Source: an uncultured Salinicoccus sp.
GTDB taxonomy: Bacteria; Bacillota; Bacilli; Staphylococcales; Salinicoccaceae
Direction of reading: 5' to 3'
DNA: 64,000 bases
Assembly (NCBI GenBank): GCA_947494965.1
Contig: CANLWV010000002.1
Span: 248,001-312,000 of the forward strand
The notes under the pieces are model-generated. The model was not told the DNA's origin and did not search any database. It saw only the letters and a list, made by a program, of their open reading frames with translations. Both the position numbers and the translations under genes were made by a program. Each line of letters begins with the position of its first letter. Within the stretch, counting starts at the first letter, position 1. Of this stretch, positions 55,304 to 64,000 are shown piece after piece.

Positions 55304-55768
55304 ATGACAGAAGTGAAGCATCTGGCAATCAACTATAAGACAGTAGAAGAATTCAAGAAATTCCGTGAGTATGGTGCGCAGGAACTGCAGATGAAAAAAG
55401 AGCTGGAAGGCAATATCATGGATGCCAATACAGACTCGCCATTCTTCGGCATCTACGTAGGCGACACGCTGGCTGCGCGCATGTGCCTTTACCGAAAAGA
55501 AGATGATCATCAACCCATATTCGATCCGCCGCATGATTATATGGTGATATGGAAGCTGGAAGTGCTCGAGAAATATAGAGGCCGCGGCTACGGCAGCAAG
55601 CTCATCGACTTCGCCAAAGACTACGGCATGCCGATCAAAGCCATCAGCCGCCAAAATTCACGCGGCTTCTTCGAAGCGCATGGCTTCGAAACGCTGAAGT
55701 ATGATATCGAGAGGGATATGGCGGAAGACCCCCTGATCTGGTATCCGGAGGGCTTCCATCTCCAATAG
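55304..55768 (+). CDS. GNAT-family N-acetyltransferase (YlbP-like)
   Basis: The 154-residue protein has the acetyl-CoA-binding loop of GNAT enzymes, YRGRGYGSKLIDFA, near residue 92, after a KLEVLEKYRG strand. The N-terminus (LAINYKTVEEFKKF) and size resemble YlbP of Bacillus and Staphylococcus, whose substrate is not known to me. The ATG has AGGAGAG before it. It is a single-gene unit between its own promoter and a bidirectional terminator. Confidence 0.85.
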   Translation: MTEVKHLAINYKTVEEFKKFREYGAQELQMKKELEGNIMDANTDSPFFGIYVGDTLAARMCLYRKEDDHQPIFDPPHDYMVIWKLEVLEKYRGRGYGSKLIDFAKDYGMPIKAISRQNSRGFFEAHGFETLKYDIERDMAEDPLIWYPEGFHLQ

Positions 55769-55789
55769 CGGCAAACTCATAAGCCCATG

Positions 55790-55823
55790 AAAAAGACGCT
55801 GGCAAAATTGCCAGCGTCTTTTT
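55790..55823. terminator. Bidirectional terminator between the acetyltransferase gene and rpmF
   Basis: AAAAAGACGCTGGC and GCCAGCGTCTTTTT form a perfect hairpin with A and T tracts on both sides, ending the two convergent units. Confidence 0.93.
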
Positions 55824-55832
55824 CTACACCAA

Positions 55833-56006
55833 TTATTTAGCTGTAACTTCTTCACCTTTATAGCTGCCGCATTCTTTACATACACGGTGGGAAAGCTTCA
55901 TTTCTCCACAGTTTGGGCATTCTACCATACCTGGCACAGAAAGCTTCAGGTGGGTACGACGTTTTCTTTTACGCGTAATCGAGGTTCTTCTCTTTGGTAC
56001 CGCCAT
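55833..56006 (-). CDS. rpmF: 50S ribosomal protein L32
   Basis: A 57-residue protein, [17 protein letters not shown] at the start, with the paired zinc cysteines Cys30-Cys33 and Cys43-Cys46 (VECPNCG and VCKECG). This is the zinc-binding form of L32. The ATG has AAGGAGG before it, overlapping the yceD stop. It is transcribed with yceD from the strong promoter upstream and ends at the shared terminator. Confidence 0.97.
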   Translation of the reverse strand: MAVPKRRTSITRKRKRRTHLKLSVPGMVECPNCGEMKLSHRVCKECGSYKGEEVTAK

Positions 56007-56008
56007 TT

Positions 56009-56524
56009 CTATTCCTCCTTGTTATCACTGTCGTCCAACAGTGATTTTAGCTTTGATAGTCTTGGATCCACGCTCGTCCGCTCATTTTCCAACGATTCCT
56101 CATCGGTCACAGACCATTGCTTACCACCACTCAGCGGTTCATCGCTTTTGGTGATGACAAAAGGTATGTTGACGATGATGAGTTCCTTGATGACCGGTTC
56201 CAGATCTAAAGTGTGGGTCACTGGATGAACATTTTCAGCGAGATCATCCGCCTCTTCCGCATCCTCATCGAAAATCTCCTCCGCTTCGATATGAAGCGGC
56301 ACTTGGATATCTTCGCTTGTGCGGCTGTCCAGCATATTGACCACCGTCTCTATGGTTAAATCAGCCATGATCTGGCGATTACGGACATGAAGGACGCCTT
56401 CGATGGACACTTCGTCCACTGAAGTGACATCTTTACGATCCGTCATCTCTTTAAACTGGACCTTTTCGTTTACAGCGATTGAATCCTGATTGAACTTTTT
56501 CAGTTGCGTCAATGACCATCTCAT
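56009..56524 (-). CDS. yceD: YceD (DUF177) family protein
   Basis: The 171-residue protein, rich in acidic residues, belongs to the YceD family, which almost always precedes rpmF and is linked to 23S rRNA maturation. Its start [11 protein letters not shown] is typical of Staphylococcus and Bacillus (YlbN) members. The ATG at 56524 has AGGTG nine bases before it; the frame opens earlier but lacks support. No catalytic motif was recognised. Confidence 0.88.
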   Translation of the reverse strand: MRWSLTQLKKFNQDSIAVNEKVQFKEMTDRKDVTSVDEVSIEGVLHVRNRQIMADLTIETVVNMLDSRTSEDIQVPLHIEAEEIFDEDAEEADDLAENVHPVTHTLDLEPVIKELIIVNIPFVITKSDEPLSGGKQWSVTDEESLENERTSVDPRLSKLKSLLDDSDNKEE

Positions 56525-56555
56525 ATAGTTTTCACCTCTTATGAGCACAAAAAAT

Positions 56556-56584
56556 ATTGTACCTTTCTAACAGTACTCTGTCAA
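56556..56584 (-). promoter_or_regulatory. Strong promoter of yceD-rpmF
   Basis: Minus strand perfect -35 TTGACA (56579-56584), 17-base spacer and -10 TACAAT (56556-56561), 32 bases before the yceD start codon. Confidence 0.85.
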
Positions 56585-56623
56585 GTTATTTTCTTAACAT
56601 CACTAATGATTCTGCCCCATTTC

Positions 56624-56632
56624 TGATACAAT
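56624..56632 (+). promoter_or_regulatory. Candidate extended -10 promoter of tmcAL
   Basis: TGATACAAT (TGn followed by TACAAT) lies 26 bases before the tmcAL start codon. No good -35 box is seen at the right distance, which is usual with an extended -10. Confidence 0.55.
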
Positions 56633-56658
56633 GGAATCGAATGGAAAGGAGCACTATT

Positions 56659-58809
<2,151 letters not shown>

Positions 58810-58866
58810 AGATGATCCCTTTCTTTCCCTTGATCCTTCATTTAAAATGGAGTCGGGAGCTGATTA

Positions 58867-59241
58867 ATGATGCAAAAATTCATTGTACTTGGAGAAGGCT
58901 ACGGAGATGTATTTGAACTCGAAGCCATCATAGAACATAACCATCACCGGATTGATAAAGGCATATTTCTTCATGCGGATGCGCGGCCTGCTACATTCGT
59001 TCTAGTGATGAAGCCTGTCCGTGGAAATTTCCAGGCCCTATACACCATCTATCAGGGCGTTCCATATAAAGAGGGTTCCGGCAAGAAGTATCAAATGATA
59101 TCCGAATGGTGTACGGCACATGACTTGCCCATCATCGAATTCAAGACGCGCGATCCGGAGGACTTCCACGATAAAGAGCAGTTTTTCCAATATATCACCG
59201 GCGTCTTGAGATTGAACAACCTGATACCGCCGCTCACCTGA
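58867..59241 (+). CDS. Conserved hypothetical protein
   Basis: A 124-residue acidic protein with no motif I can tie to a function. Recognisable features: the start MMQKFIVLGEGYGDVFEL, a stretch FLHADARPATFVLVMKP and a C-terminal half with mixed charge, suggesting a small alpha-beta fold. I recall similar proteins at the same place next to ylbG and rsmD in Staphylococcus, where they are listed only as a domain of unknown function. Two ATG codons are possible at the start, with GGGAG before them. It is convergent with ylbG, four bases apart. Confidence 0.8.
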   Translation: MMQKFIVLGEGYGDVFELEAIIEHNHHRIDKGIFLHADARPATFVLVMKPVRGNFQALYTIYQGVPYKEGSGKKYQMISEWCTAHDLPIIEFKTRDPEDFHDKEQFFQYITGVLRLNNLIPPLT

Positions 59242-59245
59242 TATA

Positions 59246-59509
59246 TCAGATGACGCGGTAATCCTTAGGTTCATAGTTTTCAGCGTTGTACTCCCTTTGG
59301 ATGTGCGGATATTCCGATACGAGGACATCATCGACATATTTCAGGCTGTTCAATGTCTGAATGGTTTGGTCAAGCTCTGATTCGTATATATAGAGAAGTA
59401 GATACTTCTTATCTTTATTTACATATATCAGGTGGCCGTGCCGTTTCAATTGTCGGATGAACTTATTTTGTTTAAAATAAATATATATGCCGATGCGTTT
59501 CTCAAGCAT
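59246..59509 (-). CDS. ylbG: YlbG family protein (DUF2129)
   Basis: An 87-residue basic protein with the start MLEKRIGIYIYFKQNK and the HLIYVNKDKKYLLLYI segment typical of YlbG. Its role is unknown; in Bacillus it neighbours ylbF and rsmD. The ATG follows AAGGTGGGG. No terminator could be seen between it and the convergent gene at 58867. Confidence 0.87.
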   Translation of the reverse strand: MLEKRIGIYIYFKQNKFIRQLKRHGHLIYVNKDKKYLLLYIYESELDQTIQTLNSLKYVDDVLVSEYPHIQREYNAENYEPKDYRVI

Positions 59510-59520
59510 ATTACCCCACC

Positions 59521-59536
59521 TTATAAAATTTTATAA
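59521..59536. promoter_or_regulatory. 16-base palindrome between ylbG and the GDPD gene
   Basis: TTATAAAATTTTATAA is a perfect palindrome. It covers the -10 box (TAAAAT, minus, 59528-59533) of a probable ylbG promoter whose -35 TTTACA lies 16 bases upstream (plus 59550-59555). It could be just AT-rich promoter sequence or a repressor site. Confidence 0.4.
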
Positions 59537-59595
59537 AGTTATGATACCATGTAAATGAGAAGTTTTAAATGAAACTATAACTGGAGGCAGTAATC

Positions 59596-60516
59596 ATGAA
59601 GAAATGTACAAAAAGCCTTTTGACAACAATTGGATTAGCCGGCGGAGCAGTCGGTGGCCTGTGGATCGGGACAAAGTTGACATCCGAACAGGAAATCCGC
59701 GACATCAAGCCATACTTCAGACATCGCTCGCCTTATATCCTCGCGCACCGTGGCGGTATGGGCCTTGCGCCGGAACACACAGCTGCAGCATTCAACAAAT
59801 CTGCTGAGTTTGGTGTGGACGGGTTTGAAATCGATATTCGCATGACCAAGGATGAAGAAATTGTCGTCTTCCACGATGCCTATGTAGACCGTACGTCGAA
59901 TGGTGCTGGTCGTATCAGTGAGCTGACTCTGGACGAACTGAAGGAACTCGATTTCGGCTACCATTTCAGAGATGCTGAAGGCAGTCATCCTTATAGGGGC
60001 AGCGATGAAGCCAAAATCATGACACTTAGGGAACTCATCAAGAAATATCCCGATATGCTCATCAACATAGACATCAAAGATGATCCGAACACTTATGAGG
60101 GCAGTCTGATACCAAGCCTGCTCTACCGCCTGATTGATGAATCAGATGCCAACGACAGAGTACTCATCACGAGCTTCTATGATGACCAGATCGATCGTTT
60201 CGCCCTCTATTCAGGCGAAGATATCGCACTTGGCGCCGGCGAAGAGCAAGTACGCAATGCCTACCTGGCCTATTCAAGCGGCTTCGGCCACTTATTCAAT
60301 CCGAAAGCCGATACACTGCAGATACCGGCAAAACACAACAATATCCCGCTTGATAAAGAGGGGTTCATCGAGTATCTCCAAAGCTTGAATGTCGCAGTCG
60401 GCTACTGGGTCATAAACGAAATGGACCAGATGGATGAACTGATTCAAAAAGGTGCCCACACAATCGTCACCGACTACCCGGACATCAGCAGCCACCTTCT
60501 GAAACAGCGTTACTGA
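59596..60516 (+). CDS. Glycerophosphodiester phosphodiesterase
   Basis: The 306-residue protein cleaves glycerophosphodiesters to glycerol-3-phosphate and an alcohol. An N-terminal hydrophobic segment (about 7-27, TTIGLAGGAVGGLWIG) anchors or exports it. Family motifs: the catalytic His51 in LAHRGGMGLAPEHT, the metal pair in GFEIDIRMTKD (Glu78, Asp80) and His93 in VVFHDAYVDRT. Metal ligands are complete, so it should be active. The ATG follows a GGAGG site. It may clean up lipid or teichoic acid breakdown products. Confidence 0.92.
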   Translation: MKKCTKSLLTTIGLAGGAVGGLWIGTKLTSEQEIRDIKPYFRHRSPYILAHRGGMGLAPEHTAAAFNKSAEFGVDGFEIDIRMTKDEEIVVFHDAYVDRTSNGAGRISELTLDELKELDFGYHFRDAEGSHPYRGSDEAKIMTLRELIKKYPDMLINIDIKDDPNTYEGSLIPSLLYRLIDESDANDRVLITSFYDDQIDRFALYSGEDIALGAGEEQVRNAYLAYSSGFGHLFNPKADTLQIPAKHNNIPLDKEGFIEYLQSLNVAVGYWVINEMDQMDELIQKGAHTIVTDYPDISSHLLKQRY

Positions 60517-60518
60517 TT

Positions 60519-60557
60519 AAATAAGGGTTCCCCCGAAGCGGGGGAACCCTTATTTTT
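60519..60557. terminator. Bidirectional terminator between the GDPD gene and ylbF
   Basis: AAATAAGGGTTCCCCC pairs with GGGGGAACCCTTATTT, with T residues after it on both strands. It sits three bases after the GDPD stop and before the ylbF stop. Confidence 0.93.
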
Positions 60558-60560
60558 ATT

Positions 60561-61004
60561 CTAGCCTGCTGTCTGGCAGCCACAACTGCCACCTGTTGCA
60601 CATCCCGATTCATTGGACATCGAAAAGAACGGGTTGCTGCTGACCACGTTAACATGATCGCTGATGCTGGAACTGATATGGAAAAGCACTTCATCCAGCA
60701 TTTCCTGCAGTTGGAACTCTGCCCGTCTATATTCCATCACTACCGGGTGCATATCAAGTGTTTTTTTGAAATTGTTGAGCTCCCGGCGCTTTGCACTGAA
60801 ATCAGGATGATATTTACCGAAGCGGCTGACTTCCTCGAAATCCACTTTCATTCTATTGAATTCTGAAATGAGTCCAGCAACTTCGGCATCTTCTTCAAGC
60901 AATCTACTGTATCGGCAATAATATTTATATATATCGGTCTCGCGGACCATCACATTCAAATGGTCTATACGATCCATTACTTCCATTTCTATATCTGTCG
61001 TCAT
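60561..61004 (-). CDS. ylbF: YlbF, RNase Y-specificity (Y-complex) protein
   Basis: YlbF forms the Y-complex with YmcA and YaaT, which steers RNase Y in mRNA maturation and carries iron-sulfur clusters in Bacillus. The 147 residues are mostly helical, ending in a cysteine-rich tail (Cys135, Cys141, Cys143 in ESGCATGGSCGCQTAG) that can hold cluster ligands. The ATG at 61004 follows GGAGGTG. A possible extended -10 (TGATACTAT, minus) lies at 61025-61033. Confidence 0.93.
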   Translation of the reverse strand: MTTDIEMEVMDRIDHLNVMVRETDIYKYYCRYSRLLEEDAEVAGLISEFNRMKVDFEEVSRFGKYHPDFSAKRRELNNFKKTLDMHPVVMEYRRAEFQLQEMLDEVLFHISSSISDHVNVVSSNPFFSMSNESGCATGGSCGCQTAG

Positions 61005-61083
61005 ATATTGAACACCTCCCGTCCATAGTATCATAATGGCGCTATGGGCCGCCACCAATTTTCAGGGTCTGTATAAATACCAT

Positions 61084-61112
61084 TTGCAACTATACTTGGA
61101 ATAGATTAAAAT
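61084..61112 (+). promoter_or_regulatory. Promoter of the yugN-like gene
   Basis: -35 TTGCAA (61084-61089), 17-base spacer and -10 TAAAAT (61107-61112), 36 bases before the start codon. Confidence 0.65.
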
Positions 61113-61148
61113 TAGATTAATGGTAAAAATGTTTAGGGAGGAAAATTC

Positions 61149-61505
61149 ATGGTTTTTGAAAATTCTACTCTTGAGACGATGATCGTGTCTCAGGATATCT
61201 TACAGAATGTAATGAACAAGAACGGTCTAGTGCTTGGAGGGTCATGGGATTATGAACGCATGACTTTCGACTATAAGTATGAAGTGCCTGAAGGCATCTA
61301 CTATCTCCGCATACCTGGATATGCCGTGGAAGGTGATGTTGGTGCAAGAAACGCTGTCCTCCAGCTCATGGATCCATATATGGGTAAACACTACTACCCT
61401 ACGGGTGTTGAGTATGGAAGCGACGAACACTTCCCTGAACGACTGGTCGACCACGCTGTCAAAAAGATCCGTACAATTGCTGATGAACTGAAAAGCCTCA
61501 TCTAA
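61149..61505 (+). CDS. YugN-like family protein
   Basis: A 118-residue protein with the family pattern of YugN: a central beta-rich core (TFDYKYEVPEGIYYLRIPGYAV) and the PYMGKHYYPTGVEY segment. The function is unknown; members are small cytoplasmic proteins of Firmicutes. The ATG follows an AGGGAGG site. It is a single-gene unit with its own promoter and terminator. Confidence 0.85.
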   Translation: MVFENSTLETMIVSQDILQNVMNKNGLVLGGSWDYERMTFDYKYEVPEGIYYLRIPGYAVEGDVGARNAVLQLMDPYMGKHYYPTGVEYGSDEHFPERLVDHAVKKIRTIADELKSLI

Positions 61506-61548
61506 AAAAAGACTGGAAGCATTGAATAATGCTTCCAGTCTTTTTTAT
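61505..61548. terminator. Bidirectional terminator between the yugN-like gene and the DUF420 gene
   Basis: AAAAAAGACTGGAAGCATT pairs with AATGCTTCCAGTCTTTTTT, an almost perfect hairpin with T tracts on both sides. Confidence 0.93.
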
Positions 61549-61549
61549 T

Positions 61550-62005
61550 TTATCCCTGCAGAATTGCCTTGATCAGTGAAGTCGTTTCTCCACCCGGATA
61601 CAGGATATATAGCATAATGTATACCATGGTTCCCGTGATGGCTGTTGCAAACCAGATGGTCGACGCCCATGGGGCTAGCTTCCTATGCTTCGATAATTTA
61701 TTTTTGTAACCTAAGTAGACTTGTATTCCACCTAGCAGACCACCAGCTGTCGCCAAGGTAATATGGAAGATGAGAAAAGCTGTATAATAGGGCACCAGCG
61801 CTTCAGGACCGCCAAAAGCCGTATTCCCTATGAAGGCCGTCCTTGAAGCGTAGATGATGAAAAACAGCAATGCGCTCGTAGCTGCCAATGTCATCATCTT
61901 CTGGTGGGCCTCCACTTCACCTTTTTTGACTCTGCTTATCCCAATAGCCATGAAGATGGCACTTAAGATGATGAAGAATGTGCTTAATGTAGGTAATATG
62001 TGCAC
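61550..62005 (-). CDS. DUF420 membrane protein (YozB-like)
   Basis: A 151-residue protein with four membrane segments (about 3-22, 42-62, 77-98, 114-135). DUF420 proteins accompany haem-copper oxidase gene sets and are thought to act in their assembly; metal-binding histidines (AHQKMM, IFHITL and SKHRKL) are placed as in the family. The start is GTG at 62005 with TTAGGAG upstream. It follows ctaG, 21 bases away, likely in the same transcript. Confidence 0.86.
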   Translation of the reverse strand: MHILPTLSTFFIILSAIFMAIGISRVKKGEVEAHQKMMTLAATSALLFFIIYASRTAFIGNTAFGGPEALVPYYTAFLIFHITLATAGGLLGGIQVYLGYKNKLSKHRKLAPWASTIWFATAITGTMVYIMLYILYPGGETTSLIKAILQG

Positions 62006-62026
62006 AATAAGACGCTCCTAACTCTG

Positions 62027-62980
62027 TTATCTGTATTGGTTGAAAAGTTCTTTTTGCAGACGCGCCTCTTCAATCGAACGACGCGTTACTTCGTCTTCGT
62101 CTTTACGCTCATCCCTATACCATTTGAAGAATAGGTGGCCTAGCATGAAACCGAAGAAGATTTCCTGAAGCACTTTCATGATCACGCCACCTGTCTGCTG
62201 GTCCATCCGTGGTGAAGCGTTTGTGAAGTACTCGGGCCCAGAGATGAGTCCTTGCCCCTTCAGTCCATCCAACACACCTGAAGGTACACATAGTTCCATG
62301 GCAGATAGCCATGCGTCACCATCGGTATATGTTGAATACACTGCATTTTCGGCAAATATGATTAGACCACATGCAGGCGTCAACAACGCCCCGATGCCGA
62401 ATATATAAAGGAGTTTGAACAATCCCCCCATATGCTTCTCCTCGGGCTCAACTTTGTTGAAGACCGGATAGAACATGAGCAGTGCCAACATGAACAGCAG
62501 CACGTTAAATGATCCATGTAGGATTGGCTCCTGTTTCAGGTAATCGAGGACGATCGGCAGATGGTATACCGAGAAAATCCCGGTGAATAGAATCAGCGGT
62601 ACAAGAGGTTTTTTGGCAATCGCGAAAAATTGCCTGAAGCCCGGCAAGTTAACGAAATATGTCCAAAGATAAGCAGGCACACCGAAATATAGGAGCGGCG
62701 TTATCAGTAAGAATACAAAAGCCATCTGCAGCATATGGAAACTGAATAGGATGTGGCTTAGAATATCGACTGGTGAGCCATACATCGTGTAGAGCAGTAC
62801 CATGGCAATGCCAAACGTCGTTGCCTCCCTGTTGGTGGATGGGCGTCCGCCTTCAAAATTACTGTACCACTTTCTTGTCAACAGAAAATAGACGACAGTC
62901 ATAAATACAACGAAACTGAAATAGTACGGACTCCAGTTGGCAACGAAACCGAATATAGATATAGATGATAAATTGTCCAT
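62027..62980 (-). CDS. ctaG: Cytochrome c oxidase assembly factor CtaG (Bacillus type)
   Basis: The 317-residue protein has about seven membrane segments and belongs to the CtaG_Bac family, needed for active caa3 oxidase in Bacillus, probably by delivering copper. Conserved histidines and methionines in ILFSFHMLQMAF fit metal handling. The ATG has an AAAGGGATG site. A good promoter just upstream suggests separate control from ctaE-ctaF. Confidence 0.92.
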   Translation of the reverse strand: MDNLSSISIFGFVANWSPYYFSFVVFMTVVYFLLTRKWYSNFEGGRPSTNREATTFGIAMVLLYTMYGSPVDILSHILFSFHMLQMAFVFLLITPLLYFGVPAYLWTYFVNLPGFRQFFAIAKKPLVPLILFTGIFSVYHLPIVLDYLKQEPILHGSFNVLLFMLALLMFYPVFNKVEPEEKHMGGLFKLLYIFGIGALLTPACGLIIFAENAVYSTYTDGDAWLSAMELCVPSGVLDGLKGQGLISGPEYFTNASPRMDQQTGGVIMKVLQEIFFGFMLGHLFFKWYRDERKDEDEVTRRSIEEARLQKELFNQYR

Positions 62981-63017
62981 TTAGGATCATCCCTTTTTTT
63001 AATATCACTTACTGTTA

Positions 63018-63046
63018 ATTATAGATTCCGATTAGCCTTAAGGCAA
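63018..63046 (-). promoter_or_regulatory. Promoter of ctaG
   Basis: Minus strand -35 TTGCCT (63041-63046), 17-base spacer and perfect -10 TATAAT (63018-63023), 37 bases before the ctaG start codon and after the ctaF terminator. Confidence 0.75.
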
Positions 63047-63069
63047 GGTGGGTGCATGACAATATAATG

Positions 63070-63105
63070 ACAAAATAAAGGCCGGCATATACGCCGGCCT
63101 TTATT
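63070..63105 (-). terminator. Terminator after ctaF
   Basis: AATAAAGGCCGGC pairs with GCCGGCCTTTATT (63074-63105) and is followed by TTTTGTC on the minus strand. It ends the cta structural gene transcript before ctaG. Confidence 0.9.
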
Positions 63106-63107
63106 AT

Positions 63108-63449
63108 TTAGATTGGGCTTCCAATCCAAGTGATATATAGGAAAGTTACAACGAACGCAATACCGAAGTACATACCTGTCATGATGAATAGTTTAGCGAA
63201 CTCGTGACCTTTATCTTTCATATGCATGAAGTAGTAGAACTGAAGAATAACTTGTACTACAGCCATGAACAGCACGATCGGGATGACAAATCTTGAATCA
63301 AGATCCATTGCCACCATTCCAAATGCAACAAAGGTCAGGAAGATCATCATACCGAAAGAGACCATCTGCTGACGCATCTCTTTCGTACGTTGAGTGCGCA
63401 AATACTCAAGCTTCGACTTGGACAGCGGTTCCTGTTTGATTTCTGCCAT
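63108..63449 (-). CDS. ctaF: Cytochrome c oxidase subunit IV (CtaF)
   Basis: The 113-residue protein has a basic N-terminus and three membrane segments (about 31-51, 54-72, 86-108). The stretch QQMVSFGMMIFLTFVAFGM and YYFMHMKDKGHE match CtaF of the Bacillus caa3 oxidase rather than the quinol oxidase subunit QoxD. It begins one base after the ctaE stop and ends at the terminator. Confidence 0.93.
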   Translation of the reverse strand: MAEIKQEPLSKSKLEYLRTQRTKEMRQQMVSFGMMIFLTFVAFGMVAMDLDSRFVIPIVLFMAVVQVILQFYYFMHMKDKGHEFAKLFIMTGMYFGIAFVVTFLYITWIGSPI

Positions 63450-63450
63450 A

Positions 63451-64000
63451 TTACATCACTCCCAGCAAGTAAACTATTGTGAAGATGAATACCCACACAA
63501 CGTCGATAAAGTGCCAGTAAAGTGCAGCTGTATTGACTTTAGCCGCCGTATAGACTGATAGGCCTCGCTTGGCGTTGCGGAGGATGAGACCAGTGATCCA
63601 GACCAAACCGATCGCTACGTGGAAACCATGCGTGCCAAGCAGGAAGTAGAAGGCGCTACCGAATGCACTGGTTCTGAATGTATGTCCAAGATGTACATAC
63701 TCTACGAACTCATAAATTTCCAGGGATAGGAAACCGAGTCCAAGCAACACAGTAACGGCAAGCCACAACTGCATCTGCTTAAAGTTGTTGTTCCTCATAT
63801 GGTAGACCGCATACACGCTTGTAAGCGATGAAGTCAGGAGGAACATCGTCATGACGAAAGCAAGCGGCAAAGCGAAGAGTTCAGCAGCCAGAAGGTGGTC
63901 GTCTCCTGGAACTGAATCTTTCAATGCGAGATAGGTTGCAAAGAGAGATGCGAACAGCGCAGTCTCACCTGCTAGGAAAATCCAGAATCCGACAAACTTG
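63451..64000 (-). CDS. ctaE: Cytochrome c oxidase subunit III (CtaE), 5' end outside window
   Basis: The frame is open to the right edge; 183 residues are visible, missing only about the first 25. The visible start KFVGFWIFLAGETALFASLF and later YWHFIDVVWVFIFTIVYL match Bacillus CtaE. Five membrane segments are seen. Subunit III assists proton pumping in the terminal oxidase that passes electrons from cytochrome c to oxygen. Its neighbours ctaF, ctaG and DUF420 follow the Bacillus order; the catalytic subunit gene ctaD should be just beyond the window. Confidence 0.93.
   Translation of the reverse strand, partial: KFVGFWIFLAGETALFASLFATYLALKDSVPGDDHLLAAELFALPLAFVMTMFLLTSSLTSVYAVYHMRNNNFKQMQLWLAVTVLLGLGFLSLEIYEFVEYVHLGHTFRTSAFGSAFYFLLGTHGFHVAIGLVWITGLILRNAKRGLSVYTAAKVNTAALYWHFIDVVWVFIFTIVYLLGVM

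Overview
The window is a chromosomal stretch of a low-to-mid GC Gram-positive bacterium of the family Staphylococcaceae. The gene order of the pyr operon, the dcw (division and cell wall) cluster and the gmk-to-prkC block is the Staphylococcus/Bacillus order. The GC content (judged by eye, higher than in Staphylococcus), a caa3-type cytochrome oxidase, a glycogen operon and an OleT-like cytochrome P450 point to a Salinicoccus- or Jeotgalicoccus-like organism, with Salinicoccus favoured. This genus call is inference; no database was searched. Almost every base is coding, no gap exceeds 300 bases, and no insertion sequence, prophage, CRISPR array, tRNA or rRNA was seen.

Layout from left to right. 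(1) Positions 1-1675: the end of a rhodanese gene and a convergent cytochrome P450 with the active-site signature of the OleT fatty acid decarboxylase. (2) 1746-12341, all minus strand: gmk-rpoZ, a terminator, then coaBC-priA-fmt-rsmB-rlmN-prpC-prkC, tightly coupled. The peptide deformylase gene usual between priA and fmt, and rsgA/rpe usual after prkC, are missing here. (3) 12482-14182: rqcH (NFACT) on the plus strand. (4) 14223-23722: a carbohydrate-storage island: glgB-glgC-glgD-glgA on the minus strand, diverging from a type I pullulanase and a phosphoglucomutase on the plus strand. (5) 23765-35220, minus: the complete pyrimidine operon pyrR-uraA-pyrB-pyrC-carA-carB-pyrK-pyrD-pyrF-pyrE, with a PyrR-type attenuator in its leader. 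(6) 35219-39610, minus: ileS (behind a T-box leader), lspA, rluD. (7) 39616-53530, minus: the dcw cluster mraZ-rsmH-ftsL-pbpA-mraY-murD-divIB-ftsA-ftsZ followed by pgeF-ylmE-sepF-ylmG-ylmH-divIVA. (8) 53606-61548: mixed-strand conserved genes (bshC, a YlbP-like acetyltransferase, rpmF, yceD, tmcAL, coaD, rsmD, ylbG, a glycerophosphodiester phosphodiesterase, ylbF, yugN-like). (9) 61550-64000, minus: a DUF420 membrane protein, ctaG, ctaF and the truncated ctaE of a haem-copper cytochrome c oxidase.

How the parts work together. The phosphoglucomutase makes glucose-1-phosphate, GlgC/GlgD activate it to ADP-glucose, GlgA polymerises it, GlgB adds branches and the pullulanase removes them; no glycogen phosphorylase gene is present. 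The pyr operon makes UMP and senses it through PyrR. The dcw block supplies septal peptidoglycan synthesis and the Z-ring, and PrkC/PrpC, whose PASTA domains sense the wall, lie in the same window. The most unusual content is the OleT-like P450, which by its key residues should make terminal alkenes from fatty acids, and the glycogen island set into otherwise conserved housekeeping synteny.
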